Source: Collinsella sp.
GTDB lineage: Bacteria; Actinomycetota; Coriobacteriia; Coriobacteriales; Coriobacteriaceae
Length of the DNA stretch: 64,000 bases
Direction of reading: 5' to 3'
Assembly (NCBI GenBank): GCA_019425015.1
Contig: JAHYYJ010000007.1
Coordinates: forward strand, 62,001 to 126,000
A model generated the notes under the pieces. The model was not told where the DNA came from and did not search any database. It was given only the letters and a program-made list of their open reading frames with translations. Shown here piece by piece: positions 8,511-17,055 of this stretch. Position 1 is the first letter of the stretch. Each line of letters opens with the position of its first letter. Made by a program: the position numbers and the translations under genes.

Positions 8511-9134
8511 CTATCGAATGAAGTTGGTCGTTGCGCGATCTGCCTCGGGCGCGTTGATGCCGGCGGCCTGTCCTGCCTCGATGCAGCGCAGGAGCCAGGC
8601 CATGTTTTTGCCGATGTTTCGCATGGTGGCAAGGCCCTCGGCGTCCCCATCGGCGTCGCCGGGCACGCGGCCAAACACGTTGTTCCAGTAGGTGGAAGCA
8701 ACTACGGGCATCTGCTTAATGGTGAAGTACTTGTTGAGCACATCGAAGGTGGTCGACGTGCCGCCGCGACGGGCGACGGCGACCGCGGCGCCGGGTTTGT
8801 GCTCAAAGGCATGTCCGCCTGCATAGAAGGCGCGATCGAGGGCCGAAAGGATGCGTCCGCTGGGGTGCGCATAGTAGACGGGCGAGCCAAAGACGAAGCC
8901 ATCGGCCTGTTCGGCGGCAGCGATGAGCTCGTTCACCACGTCGTCGTCAAAGGTGCAGCGACCGCCAAGTTTGCCACACTGGCCGCAACCGATGCAATCG
9001 CGAATGGGCTTGGCGCCCAGCTGAAACACCTCGGTATCAATGCCTTCGGCATTGAGCTGCTCGGCGACCTCGGCGAGTGCGCGGGCGGTGTTGCCGTTTG
9101 CCTTGGGGCTGCCATTGACCAAAAGAACCTTCAT
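8511..9134 (-). CDS. NAD(P)H-dependent flavodoxin-family oxidoreductase
   Basis: 207 aa. Iron-sulfur flavoprotein / FMN reductase fold. The FMN phosphate loop NGSPKANGNTARAL is at residues 8-21, a cysteine cluster CIGCGQCGKLGGRC near residues 46-59 resembles those of multimeric flavodoxin WrbA-like proteins, and GSPVYYAHPSGRI is the second FMN loop. Probably transfers electrons from NAD(P)H via FMN to an unidentified acceptor. Start is ATG 9134 (GAGGGAG upstream); a GTG directly before it is possible. It is the first gene of a likely two-gene unit with the ArsC/Spx-like protein. Confidence 0.85.
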   Translation of the reverse strand: MKVLLVNGSPKANGNTARALAEVAEQLNAEGIDTEVFQLGAKPIRDCIGCGQCGKLGGRCTFDDDVVNELIAAAEQADGFVFGSPVYYAHPSGRILSALDRAFYAGGHAFEHKPGAAVAVARRGGTSTTFDVLNKYFTIKQMPVVASTYWNNVFGRVPGDADGDAEGLATMRNIGKNMAWLLRCIEAGQAAGINAPEADRATTNFIR

Positions 9135-9195
9135 CACAAACTCCCTCTGCTGTTGGTGACTTCTGCGGAGGATTATCGCACGAGAGGGCAGATGG

Positions 9196-9242
9196 CGTGG
9201 GGCGCGATGTGAAACGGCTTGTGTTTCACATCGCGCCCCACG
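9196..9242 (-). terminator. 20-bp perfect hairpin terminator
   Basis: Arms 9196-9215 and 9223-9242 (core GGGGCGCGATGTGAAAC) pair perfectly with a 7-base loop. It follows the stop of the diguanylate cyclase gene on the minus strand. Confidence 0.8.
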
Positions 9243-9245
9243 ACG

Positions 9246-10775
9246 CTAGTTCAGCTTGGTGCCCGGTACTTGCGGTGCCTCTTTAAGCAGCGCTTTGAGC
9301 TCGTTCAAAATGGAAACGGGCTGTCGATCGACAGCGTCCAGATGGAGCGTGGCCACACGAATGGGCGGCTGATATTCAAGCGGGCCGATGAGTACGGGAG
9401 AGCCCAGGAACCGTTCGATGTCGCCTGCGATCTCATCGATTGCCTCGGGGCCGAGCTCATCGAAGAGTGCCACGAACGTTGGCCCCGTCGAGCGGAACAG
9501 GCGGCCCTTGCCGCGCGAACAATCCATGAGGCAGGCGGCGCTTTCGGCGAGCACACGGTCGCCTGCATCGAATCCAAAGCGGGCATTGACCTCGGCGATA
9601 TCGTCGACCTTAATGGCAATAAAGCCTGCCTCGCGCGGCACGCGGCGCATCTCTCCAATAGCGTTGACCAGTGCGTGGACATCGCCCAGGCCCGTTACCG
9701 AGTCGGTCGTATCTGCCAAGCTTCGGTTGATGATAATGCCCACATACATGCTGGGCTCGGTATCGGTGCCGTCCAAACGGTAGCCCGTGCAGTCGCAAAG
9801 CACGTATTTTCCGGTGGCATCCATTACGCGATACTGCATGAAGTGGAAGTGCCACGTGCCGTTTATCACCATGTCGAGCTCGGCGCGTACGTTGTCGCGG
9901 TCCTCGGGATGAACGCGGGCGAGCCACATGTCGAGTGAGTTAAAAGGGTGCTGGGAGGGCAGGTCAAAATCGCGCACGGCGTTAACCGACCATTGCGATT
10001 CTCCAGTATCGAGGTTAAGGATGAACGGATAGCGCGTCTCGGAGCTCATGGAGATCGCTTGGAACACCCGGTCGTTGCAGGGAAGCTGATCGACGATTGG
10101 GCGTTGCGGCACGTCATTGTCTTTCGGTTGCTGCACACGATGCATAAGCTTATAGCGATACATCTTGCGATCGGCATCCATTGTCATCTGGCGACGCGAA
10201 TCGCCTGCAAGCGGATCGACGCGCGAGCAGCCAAAGCTAAAGCTGGCGATCATGGGCGCCTTGCCACCTGAGCTCGCCTCGATCAGCCCGGTACGTACCT
10301 GCTCCAAGCGCTGCTCGAGTTCAGTCTCGTTTGCAAAGAGCGAGATAAGCACAAACTCGTCTCCACCGATACGGAACAGCATCTCATCATGCTTCATGGT
10401 TTCGGAGAGCGTGCGGCAGATGCTCAGAATATAGCGATTGCCTTCGGCGTGGCCAAACCTATCATTACAATACTTGAGATGGTCGATATCAATATAGGCG
10501 CAGGTGAAGGGGTCGCCTTTGCGCCAGAGCTGCTCGACGTGACGGTCGAGTCCGCCGCGGTTGCCCAAATTGGTGAGCGAATCGATATAGGCGTTGCACT
10601 CAAGCAGCTGGCGCTCTTGTTGCAGGATGGCATGCGTCTTTTGCAGTTGCTCACCAACGGCGCGTAGCCCAGCGGGCAGCGCGGCAACATCGAGTTCGGC
10701 GGTCGAGACGCCATTCGCAAGTCGCTGAAGATAGACAATAATCGATTGCTCGCCCATGCGATACGACTCGTTCAT
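9246..10775 (-). CDS. diguanylate cyclase: GGDEF-PAS-degenerate GGDEF
   Basis: 509 aa, apparently cytosolic (no clear membrane segment). An intact GGDEF motif is at residues 137-141 (RIGGDEF) in a full domain starting near SLTNLGNRGG (66-75); the four residues at the usual RxxD inhibitory site read KHDE, so product inhibition is probably missing. A PAS_3-like fold follows (WLARVHPEDRDN). The C-terminal segment begins like a second GGDEF domain (SVTGLGDVHALVNAI), but its active site reads RSTGPTFV and is degenerate. Expected role: c-di-GMP synthesis tuned by a PAS signal. It shares this order with the next gene, so the two are paralogues. GGAGG precedes ATG 10775. Confidence 0.88.
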   Translation of the reverse strand: MNESYRMGEQSIIVYLQRLANGVSTAELDVAALPAGLRAVGEQLQKTHAILQQERQLLECNAYIDSLTNLGNRGGLDRHVEQLWRKGDPFTCAYIDIDHLKYCNDRFGHAEGNRYILSICRTLSETMKHDEMLFRIGGDEFVLISLFANETELEQRLEQVRTGLIEASSGGKAPMIASFSFGCSRVDPLAGDSRRQMTMDADRKMYRYKLMHRVQQPKDNDVPQRPIVDQLPCNDRVFQAISMSSETRYPFILNLDTGESQWSVNAVRDFDLPSQHPFNSLDMWLARVHPEDRDNVRAELDMVINGTWHFHFMQYRVMDATGKYVLCDCTGYRLDGTDTEPSMYVGIIINRSLADTTDSVTGLGDVHALVNAIGEMRRVPREAGFIAIKVDDIAEVNARFGFDAGDRVLAESAACLMDCSRGKGRLFRSTGPTFVALFDELGPEAIDEIAGDIERFLGSPVLIGPLEYQPPIRVATLHLDAVDRQPVSILNELKALLKEAPQVPGTKLN

Positions 10776-10813
10776 GATGGATAACCTCCTTGGGCGGAAC
10801 AGTGGTTTGTATC

Positions 10814-10844
10814 ATATCCCCAATTCGGCTTGGATTGGGGATAT
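10814..10844 (-). terminator. hairpin terminator between the two c-di-GMP genes
   Basis: ATATCCCCAAT at 10814-10824 pairs perfectly with ATTGGGGATAT at 10834-10844. It lies downstream of the GGDEF-EAL gene, so the two cyclase-type genes are probably transcribed separately. Confidence 0.7.
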
Positions 10845-10901
10845 AAGTTAGCTAATGGAGACAATGCCCCCTTCGACGGTGGCGTTTTGCGCGCGAGCGT
10901 A

Positions 10902-13619
10902 TCAGTCGTTATTGCCACCATCGAGCAATGCCTCAAAATCCTTCGCCGGCATGGGGCGGTAGTAGAGGAAGCCCTGAGCGTAGCGGGCGCCCATGTGGCG
11001 TAGCATGTTTGCCTGCTCATCTGTCTCGACGCCTTCGATTACAACGGGCAGATGGAGCGACTGCGCCATCTCGAGCATCGATGACACGATCTGCGCGCTG
11101 CGGCCTTGATCACGGTCGGTGGGCACAAAGGTACGGTCGAGCTTGATGACGTCAACGTTCACGTTCTTGAGCATTGCGAGCGTGGACTGGCCGGTGCCAA
11201 AATCGTCCATATAGGTCGAGAAGCCGCGGGTGTGCAGATCTGCGGTCAGCTTATCCACGGCCTCGGACTCTCCGGTATAGGCGGTCTCGGTGATCTCGAT
11301 ACGCATGAGCTCGGGTGGTAGGTTGTATTGGGCGGCGAGCGCCCCTATATGTTCGGCAACGTCGCAGGCAAGAATGTCTACGCGCGACACGTTGAGGGAG
11401 ACCGGAACCACGCGAAGACCGCGATCGAGACGCTCGCGAAGCCATGCGGCAACGCCCTGCCAAACATATTTGTCGAGCGTTACTACAAAGCCGCTTTCCT
11501 CGAGAGCGGGGATAAAGGTTGCAGGTGAAATGAGGGAGCCATCCTTGTCAATCCAGCGTGTGAGCGCCTCGGCGCCAATGATCTCGCCGGTTTCCATATC
11601 GACCTGGGGCTGCAGGTAGTAAGTGATGCGGCCGTTTGAGAGCGCATACTGGAACTCGGTTAGCGTGTGGTGGAACGCAACCCCATGCTCATATTCCTCA
11701 GGGCGGAAAATGGCAATGCGCTCCTTAAAGTCGTTTTTGGCGCGTCGATTGGTAAACATGGCCTTGGCCTGGGCATCGATGGTGATTTCCTCGCTAGCGT
11801 CGATGGGGCATACGCCCATGGACGGCCAAAAGCCTACGCCGTCGTCGTGCTTGGCTACAGCCTCGCGCACGCGCATATAGACTCGGTGAACGAAATCGTG
11901 CTCAAAGGGTATGAGCAGACAAAAGTCGTCTTGCCCCCAGTATCCCGCGACGCCCATGTCGGCGTTCTCGATATCCTTGAGCACCGTGCCCACATCGGCA
12001 AGCATCCGGTCGCCTTCGGCCTGTCCATACCATTCGTTAAATAGGCGCATGTGGCCCATGTCGACGGTGGCGATACACCAAGCGCCGTCGCGCCTCGCCT
12101 CGATGAAGGCATTGGCACGGCGCATAAACTCGCTGGGTCGGCAGAGGCCGGTGAGCATATCGATGCGTTCGGAGATTGCGCTTTTGCGCTCGACCTCGGG
12201 TATAGGGAGGCTGTCGTTGGGGACAAGCCCGCCAGCTGTGCGAAGGCGACGGTCGAGTTCGCACAAAACAGCAGATGTTTGGTAGTCCAGGCGCTCGTAA
12301 AAGACCGGGGCGACAATACAAACGGGAGTGATGGTGCCGCCCGCGATCTGAACGGGGGCAAAAATGGTCTCTTTTAGACGATGGATCAGGAGTTCAAATG
12401 CCCCGTGGTCCAAAGCGTTGCTGAGCACGACGAACTGGACACTTCGTGAACGGAAGACGCGACTCCTACCGCGGGTGATCGACAGCATACGGCCTGCGTA
12501 TTCGGCAAGCATGCTGTCGACCGCCTCGGCTCCATAGAGCTCGTTGAGCTTCGTCGTGCCGCGAACGCGCACGGCGATGAGCCCTGTTTTGCAGTGGTCA
12601 CGGCGACAGGCATCGATAGCGTTGACCAGCATACGTTGCGTTCCAAGCCCCGTGGCGGCGTCGACGGTCTCGGCAAGGGAATGATTGACGAGTTCGCCGA
12701 CATAGAGCGAGGGCTCGTTTTCGTCCCCATCGATGCGAAAACCGCGAGCACGGCAGAGCACGTAGTCGCCTGTGGCGTTACGTACACGATACTGCATGAC
12801 TCGATGGTGCTTGGAGCCGTTATAGACTTGGTCGATGTCGTCGGTAAAAGCCTCAAGGTCATCGGGATGGACGCGCGTTTTCCAACAATCGCGACAGTTG
12901 TCTATGTGCTCCGAAGGAAGTCCGAGATCGCGCAAAGCGTTTTGTGACCAAAGGGTGCGATGTTTATCCAAGTTCTCGATAAAGAAATAACGGCCTTCGT
13001 TGAGCATCGAAAAGGCGTCGAAAATGCGATCGCTTATTTCGAAGTCGTCGGTGTGGACTTGCGAGATATTGCGCCGATCAAGGTGTACGGCATGACGTAG
13101 CTTGTAGTCGTACATGCGATGGTCGGCATCGAGCGTCATGCGATTGGGGGCCTCGCCCAGGGCGGGGTCGGCATGTGACACCCCGTAGCTAAACGAGTGG
13201 GGCATCTCGGAATCGTTGTTTTTGAGCAGGACCGTTCGGCAGTGTTCCAGACGTTCGGCGAGGTCGTCCTCGGTCGCAACCGTAGACAGGATGGCAAACT
13301 CGTCGCCGCCTATGCGAAACGCCGCCTCGTCCACCTTCATATACAGCTTGAGATAGAGGCTTACCTGCAAGATATAGCGGTTGCCCTCGTCATGCCCAAA
13401 GATGTCGTTGCAGTGCTTAAGGTTATCGATGTCGATAAACGCCATGGTCACGGGCAGTTCCTGCTCCCAGATTTCCTCTAAGGAGTGAGCAAAGCCGCCG
13501 CGGTTGCCAAGTCCGGTAAGCTGGTCGGTAAAGGCGGTCCTAATCAGATCATCCTGACGCTCGAGAAGGTCGCGAACGGTCTTTTCGAGCGTTTCGGTGT
13601 AATTGCTGACAGTATCCAT
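10902..13619 (-). CDS. bifunctional c-di-GMP protein: GGDEF-PAS-2x degenerate GGDEF-EAL
   Basis: 905 aa. Residues 104-108 are an intact GGDEF, with no RxxD inhibitory site. A PAS-like fold covers about 205-310. Two further GGDEF-like domains are degenerate: SRSVQF near 391-396 and GQDDF at 562-566. The EAL domain starts near 655, with EAL at 684-686 and the catalytic signature present (SLNVSR, IEITE, MDDFGTG, IKLDR, EGVE), so phosphodiesterase activity is likely. Net direction of c-di-GMP turnover cannot be told. Ribosome binding site for ATG 13619 is weak (AGAAAG). Architecture matches the neighbouring 509-aa cyclase plus an added GGDEF-EAL half. Confidence 0.88.
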   Translation of the reverse strand: MDTVSNYTETLEKTVRDLLERQDDLIRTAFTDQLTGLGNRGGFAHSLEEIWEQELPVTMAFIDIDNLKHCNDIFGHDEGNRYILQVSLYLKLYMKVDEAAFRIGGDEFAILSTVATEDDLAERLEHCRTVLLKNNDSEMPHSFSYGVSHADPALGEAPNRMTLDADHRMYDYKLRHAVHLDRRNISQVHTDDFEISDRIFDAFSMLNEGRYFFIENLDKHRTLWSQNALRDLGLPSEHIDNCRDCWKTRVHPDDLEAFTDDIDQVYNGSKHHRVMQYRVRNATGDYVLCRARGFRIDGDENEPSLYVGELVNHSLAETVDAATGLGTQRMLVNAIDACRRDHCKTGLIAVRVRGTTKLNELYGAEAVDSMLAEYAGRMLSITRGRSRVFRSRSVQFVVLSNALDHGAFELLIHRLKETIFAPVQIAGGTITPVCIVAPVFYERLDYQTSAVLCELDRRLRTAGGLVPNDSLPIPEVERKSAISERIDMLTGLCRPSEFMRRANAFIEARRDGAWCIATVDMGHMRLFNEWYGQAEGDRMLADVGTVLKDIENADMGVAGYWGQDDFCLLIPFEHDFVHRVYMRVREAVAKHDDGVGFWPSMGVCPIDASEEITIDAQAKAMFTNRRAKNDFKERIAIFRPEEYEHGVAFHHTLTEFQYALSNGRITYYLQPQVDMETGEIIGAEALTRWIDKDGSLISPATFIPALEESGFVVTLDKYVWQGVAAWLRERLDRGLRVVPVSLNVSRVDILACDVAEHIGALAAQYNLPPELMRIEITETAYTGESEAVDKLTADLHTRGFSTYMDDFGTGQSTLAMLKNVNVDVIKLDRTFVPTDRDQGRSAQIVSSMLEMAQSLHLPVVIEGVETDEQANMLRHMGARYAQGFLYYRPMPAKDFEALLDGGNND

Positions 13620-13755
13620 GTCGTAAGCGGCTTTCTGAGGTCGGGCGGATTGCGTCGGGCGAGCTCGTTGTGCACACGCGTTGTTGTCCGGCGCTTTGCG
13701 TGTATCCAGGCCCCGCCTTGCTGCGTTGTTGGGCTACTTTACCGGCTAATGTTCG

Positions 13756-13788
13756 CTGTTGATAACTACTGCGTAGTATAAACAACAG
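13756..13788. promoter_or_regulatory. nested dyad in the divergent GGDEF-EAL / patatin intergenic region
   Basis: CTGTTG (13756-13761) pairs with CAACAG (13783-13788), and inside it ACTAC-TGC-GTAGT (13765-13777). The 322-bp gap between the two divergent genes is locally AT-rich here. Read on the minus strand, TATACT (13780-13775) could be the -10 of the GGDEF-EAL gene, so a repressor at the dyad would block it. On the plus strand TATACT at 13900-13905 may be the patatin -10, without a convincing -35. Confidence 0.4.
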
Positions 13789-13941
13789 TACACAATTATA
13801 TATGGGTGCACATGCTGTGGGCGGCCATTATTCGACAAACGGCAGCGCGACGATGCGATGTCCGATAAAAATGCGACTGAGACGATATATGTTGACGGGT
13901 ATACTTGTCCCGTTTTAAAACGCAGGAACGGAGATGGTCGC

Positions 13942-14811
13942 ATGGCACAGCCGGATACGACGCGCACGGTGGGGCTCGCACTCGAGGGAGGCGGCTACCG
14001 CGGTATGTATACGGCAGGCGTGCTCGACGTTTGGATGGAGCACGGTTTGACCTGCGACCATATGGTGGGTGTCTCGGCGGGCGCGGCGTTTGGCTATAAC
14101 TTTAAATCGCGGCAGATCGGGCGCGCCATTCGCTACAACAAGGCCTATTGTGCCGACAAGCGCTATGCAAGCGTGACAAGCTGGTTGCGAACCGGCGACA
14201 TGTTCAATGCCGATTTTGCCTATCACGAGGTGCCCATTGAGCGCGATCCCATCGACCTGGAGACATATCGTGCCTGCCCCATGCGGTTTACGTGCGTGTG
14301 TACCGATATCGAGACGGGCAAGGCCGTCTACCACGACCTGCCCTATGGCGACGAGAGGGATATCGAGTGGATCCGGGCATCGTCGGCGATTCCTGTGGCG
14401 ACGCGTCCTGTTGCCATTGAGGGCCGTAAGTACCTGGATGGCGGCGTGGCTGATTCCATTCCCAGCGCTTGGTTGTTTGCGCAGGGGTATGACCGCAATA
14501 TCGTGGTGCTCACACAGCCGGCGGGCTTTGTGAAGCAGCCCAACAGTGTGATGCCCATGCTGCGGCGCGTGTTCCGTCACTACCCGGAGTTTGTCGCAGC
14601 GCTTGAGCATCGGCATGAGGTCTACAATGCCACGCTCGATGACCTGGCGCGTCGCGAGGCTGCCGGCGAAATCTTTGTGGTGCGGCCGAGCGAATCGGTG
14701 AAGGTGCCGTCGCTGTGCCGCGAACCGGATGAGCTCGAGCGCATCTACCAGGTCGGCCGCCACGATGCGGAGGCGACTTTGCCGGCGTTGGAAGCGTATC
14801 TGGCGGGGTAG
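13942..14811 (+). CDS. patatin-like phospholipase / acyl hydrolase
   Basis: 289 aa. The oxyanion-hole loop EGGGYRG is at residues 15-21, the nucleophile elbow GVSAG at 43-47 with Ser45, and the catalytic Asp in DGG at 166-168, giving the Ser-Asp dyad of patatins. The bacterial YjjU-like group has this length. No signal peptide or membrane segment, so it is probably cytosolic and acts on lipid acyl esters; substrate unknown. ATG 13942 was chosen because GGAG lies nine bases upstream and the conserved domain starts about ten residues in; an earlier in-frame ATG at 13858 would add 28 unconserved residues. Confidence 0.85.
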   Translation: MAQPDTTRTVGLALEGGGYRGMYTAGVLDVWMEHGLTCDHMVGVSAGAAFGYNFKSRQIGRAIRYNKAYCADKRYASVTSWLRTGDMFNADFAYHEVPIERDPIDLETYRACPMRFTCVCTDIETGKAVYHDLPYGDERDIEWIRASSAIPVATRPVAIEGRKYLDGGVADSIPSAWLFAQGYDRNIVVLTQPAGFVKQPNSVMPMLRRVFRHYPEFVAALEHRHEVYNATLDDLARREAAGEIFVVRPSESVKVPSLCREPDELERIYQVGRHDAEATLPALEAYLAG

Positions 14812-14833
14812 GGCAAACTGCCGTGGACTCGGC

Positions 14834-14879
14834 GGAAAGCGCATCCCGGAATGGAGGTCCAAACTGGGATGCGCTTTCC
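14834..14879. terminator. bidirectional terminator between patatin gene and thiE
   Basis: GGAAAGCGCATCCC (14834-14847) and its exact complement (14866-14879) form a 14-bp stem between two convergent genes. Confidence 0.75.
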
Positions 14880-14923
14880 ATTGCTGAAGATATGAGGCTG
14901 CGGATCAGCTGCTCGGCTTAGAC

Positions 14924-15619
14924 TTACGCCTGCTGCCAGGTGTCGACAAGCTCCTTGGCCGCGGCGCAGGGGTCGTCGGCACTGCAGACGGCGCTCACCA
15001 CAAAGAAGCCGTCGACGCCGGTGGCCTTAAGCTGTGGCAGGTCGGCCGTCTTGACGCCGCCGCCCACCACGATGGGCACGGGGCTTGCCGCGTGGAGTGC
15101 GGCCAGATCCTCAAAACTTTTGGTGATGATGGAGCCATCTGCTGCGCGTCCGCAGTCGCGCTTGGTCTCGGTCTCGTGGAGCGGGCCGATGCCCAGGTAG
15201 TCGACCAGGCTCATGTCGGCGGTCTTGACGTACTCGAGCATCTCCTCGCAACGGGCTGAAAGGCCCACGATGGCATCGGGGCCCAAAAGTTTGCGGCAGA
15301 CCTCGACGGGAATATCGCTCTGACCGACGTGCACGCCGTCGACAGCAATGCCCTGCTCGCGTGCGGCGAGTACGCAGTCCAGGCGGTCGTCGATCAGCAG
15401 GGCGACCTGACCGGTCTTGCCGGCCTGTGCGATTGCCTGCGCGGCGTCGCCGGTCAGCGCGATGATCTCGCGGGCGCTTGCCACCTTGGAGCGCACCTGG
15501 ATGCAGGTAAAGCCTGCGTCGAGCGCCTGGGCCACCACATCGCTCACGGGACGCCCCAGCGTGTTTTCGGGGCCGAGTACCAGATAGGCCGAGATATCAA
15601 GGTTGTCGCGGATGCTCAT
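14924..15619 (-). CDS. thiE: thiamine phosphate synthase
   Basis: 231 aa TIM-barrel enzyme joining hydroxymethylpyrimidine pyrophosphate and thiazole phosphate to thiamine monophosphate. Seen: QVRSK (pyrophosphate-binding strand, usually Q.R.K), LIDDRLD, DGVHVGQSD, VGLSARC, DYLGIGPLHETETK and GGGV near the C-terminus, all in family order. It is the last gene of the TPP-controlled operon, and its ATG overlaps the stop of the preceding gene (ATGA-type coupling). With ThiM but no ThiC or ThiG in view, the operon fits salvage of thiazole rather than full synthesis. Confidence 0.93.
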   Translation of the reverse strand: MSIRDNLDISAYLVLGPENTLGRPVSDVVAQALDAGFTCIQVRSKVASAREIIALTGDAAQAIAQAGKTGQVALLIDDRLDCVLAAREQGIAVDGVHVGQSDIPVEVCRKLLGPDAIVGLSARCEEMLEYVKTADMSLVDYLGIGPLHETETKRDCGRAADGSIITKSFEDLAALHAASPVPIVVGGGVKTADLPQLKATGVDGFFVVSAVCSADDPCAAAKELVDTWQQA

Positions 15620-15957
15620 CGTGCTTCCTCCTGCTTTTTGATCTGTGCTTCCATGCGCTCGAGCTTGCCGGTCATGTTGTCGGTAAATCCGGGTCGAATA
15701 TCGGCTTTGAGCACGACTTCGGTGCGGATGCCCTTGCTCGCCAACACAAAGGTTGCGTCGCGCACGACCTGCATGACCTCGTCCCAGTCGCCCTCGATCT
15801 CGGTGAACATCGAGGTGGTGTGGTTGGGAAGGCCGCTCTCGCGAATGACGCGCACGACCTCGGCGACCTCGGCGGACAGTTCATCGCCGGTGCCGCACGG
15901 GGCGATGGCCACGGCGACGAGTGTGTTCATGCCGGCATTGGTTGCGGGCTCGGACAT
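15616..15957 (-). CDS. MTH1187/YkoF-type thiamine-binding protein
   Basis: 113 aa. Matches the Thiamine_BP (MTH1187/YqgV) family: a short ferredoxin-like fold with VAIAPCGTGDELSAEVAEVV and NHTTSMFTEIEGDWDEVMQVV. Family members bind thiamine or its pyrimidine in the cytoplasm. Position between thiM and thiE, with three bases to the former and a 4-base overlap with the latter, supports a role in thiamine salvage. No catalytic residues are evident. Confidence 0.85.
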   Translation of the reverse strand: MSEPATNAGMNTLVAVAIAPCGTGDELSAEVAEVVRVIRESGLPNHTTSMFTEIEGDWDEVMQVVRDATFVLASKGIRTEVVLKADIRPGFTDNMTGKLERMEAQIKKQEEAR

Positions 15958-15960
15958 GGC

Positions 15961-16800
15961 TTATGCCTCCTCGAGCTCGAGTTGGTTATCGGCAATATCC
16001 TGGGCGGTCGCGCGGTAGAGCTCGTCGATAAAGGCGACCTTAAAGCTTGCCGGGGCATCGGCGACAGCGGCGGCACGCGTGCCGGCAACGTTGTAGACGG
16101 CGGTGCCGCAGATGGCTGCCGTAAACGGATCGGCGGCGCAGGCGTACACAGCCAGCACGCCACCCTGCGAGCAGCCGCAGCCGGTGATCTTGGACATGAG
16201 CGGACTGCCGCCGTGGGACTTGGCCACCGTCGTGCCGTCGGTAATCAGGTCGACTTCGCCCGAGACCACTACGGCTCCGCCGGTGTAGCGGGCGAGCGCC
16301 ACAGCGGCATCGCGGGCGGCGTCGACCGTGTCGGTGGTATCGACACCGCGCACGCGGCTCAGATCAGCTGCCTCGCCCTCAAGACCCCACAGGCCGGCGA
16401 GTGCGATGATCTCGGAGGCGTTGCCGCGCACGATGGCAGGCTTGTACTGCTTGAGCTCGTTTACCAGCTGGGTTCGCAGGCTACCGATGCCCAGGCCCAC
16501 CGGATCGAGCACCCAGGGCTTGCCGGCGTCGTGTGCCGCCTTGGCCGCGCGGGGAATCGTCTGCTCGTAGATGGGGAAGAGCGTGCCCATGTTGAGATAG
16601 ATGGCGCCGCCGCCGGCAACGAGCGCCTCGCCCTCGTCGGGCAGATAGACCATGGCGGCCGAACCGCCCACGGCGAGCTGAGCATTGGCGACAAAGTCGA
16701 TCGTCACCGTGTTGGTGATGGAGCCGGCCATCGGATTGGTGGCGCGAATCTCCTCCACGGCCTTGACCACATTTTGCTTAAGCTGTTCCGAATCAATCAC
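15961..16800 (-). CDS. thiM: hydroxyethylthiazole kinase
   Basis: 279 aa ribokinase-fold kinase that phosphorylates hydroxyethylthiazole for thiamine salvage. Seen: NPMAGSITNTVTIDFVANA and NMGTLF at the substrate site, DPVGLGIGSLRT, RGNASEI and the anion-hole sequence KITGCGC (family GTGC is here GCGC, with the catalytic Cys kept). GTG 16800 is taken as the start: AAGGAGG stands eight bases upstream, and a nearby ATG (16807) is out of frame. The open frame runs on upstream through the riboswitch but is not coding there. First gene of thiM-thiBP-thiE. Confidence 0.92.
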   Translation of the reverse strand: MIDSEQLKQNVVKAVEEIRATNPMAGSITNTVTIDFVANAQLAVGGSAAMVYLPDEGEALVAGGGAIYLNMGTLFPIYEQTIPRAAKAAHDAGKPWVLDPVGLGIGSLRTQLVNELKQYKPAIVRGNASEIIALAGLWGLEGEAADLSRVRGVDTTDTVDAARDAAVALARYTGGAVVVSGEVDLITDGTTVAKSHGGSPLMSKITGCGCSQGGVLAVYACAADPFTAAICGTAVYNVAGTRAAAVADAPASFKVAFIDELYRATAQDIADNQLELEEA

Positions 16801-16821
16801 TGCACATGCCTCCTTGGCATA

Positions 16822-16853
16822 GAAAAGGGGCGCTGTGCATAGACAGCGCCCCT
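16822..16853 (-). terminator. riboswitch expression-platform terminator
   Basis: On the minus strand AGGGGCGCTGT pairs with ACAGCGCCCCT around a 6-base loop and is followed by four U residues. It stands between the TPP aptamer and the thiM ribosome binding site, the position expected for transcription termination when TPP is bound. Confidence 0.85.
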
Positions 16854-16861
16854 GTAAAGGC

Positions 16862-16956
16862 GGCATGCTCCCTACGCCAGCATTAACTGACAGGTTCAAA
16901 GGATTGGGCCCCATGCCCTCTCAGCCTTGTGGTTTGCACCGCCGGCACTCCCGCAT
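16862..16956 (-). promoter_or_regulatory. TPP riboswitch (THI element)
   Basis: Read on the minus strand, the segment holds the conserved TPP aptamer blocks in order: GCGGGAGTGCCGG, CTGAGA (16924-16919), TGAACCTG, and GGCGTAGGGA. Binding of thiamine pyrophosphate should favour the downstream terminator and switch off thiM, the thiamine-binding gene and thiE. A possible -10, TAGTAT, lies on the minus strand near 16975-16980. Confidence 0.95.
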
Positions 16957-16983
16957 CGAATCTGTTGTTCCCTATACTAGCGC

Positions 16984-17018
16984 ACCTGCCAAAAAGGGAC
17001 AGGTTTATTTTGGCAGGT
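16984..17018. repeat. GGGACAG-loop hairpin, copy 3 (REP-like)
   Basis: ACCTGCCAAAA (16984-16994) pairs perfectly with TTTTGGCAGGT (17008-17018). The loop reads AGGGACAGGTTTA. A near copy is at 39100-39140. GGGACAGGTTTATTTT resembles the REP sequences associated with tyrosine (RAYT) transposases in other bacteria, from general knowledge. Confidence 0.7.
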
Positions 17019-17055
17019 CGTTACAATAGGTAGGACCGATACGAATGGGGGCCTT

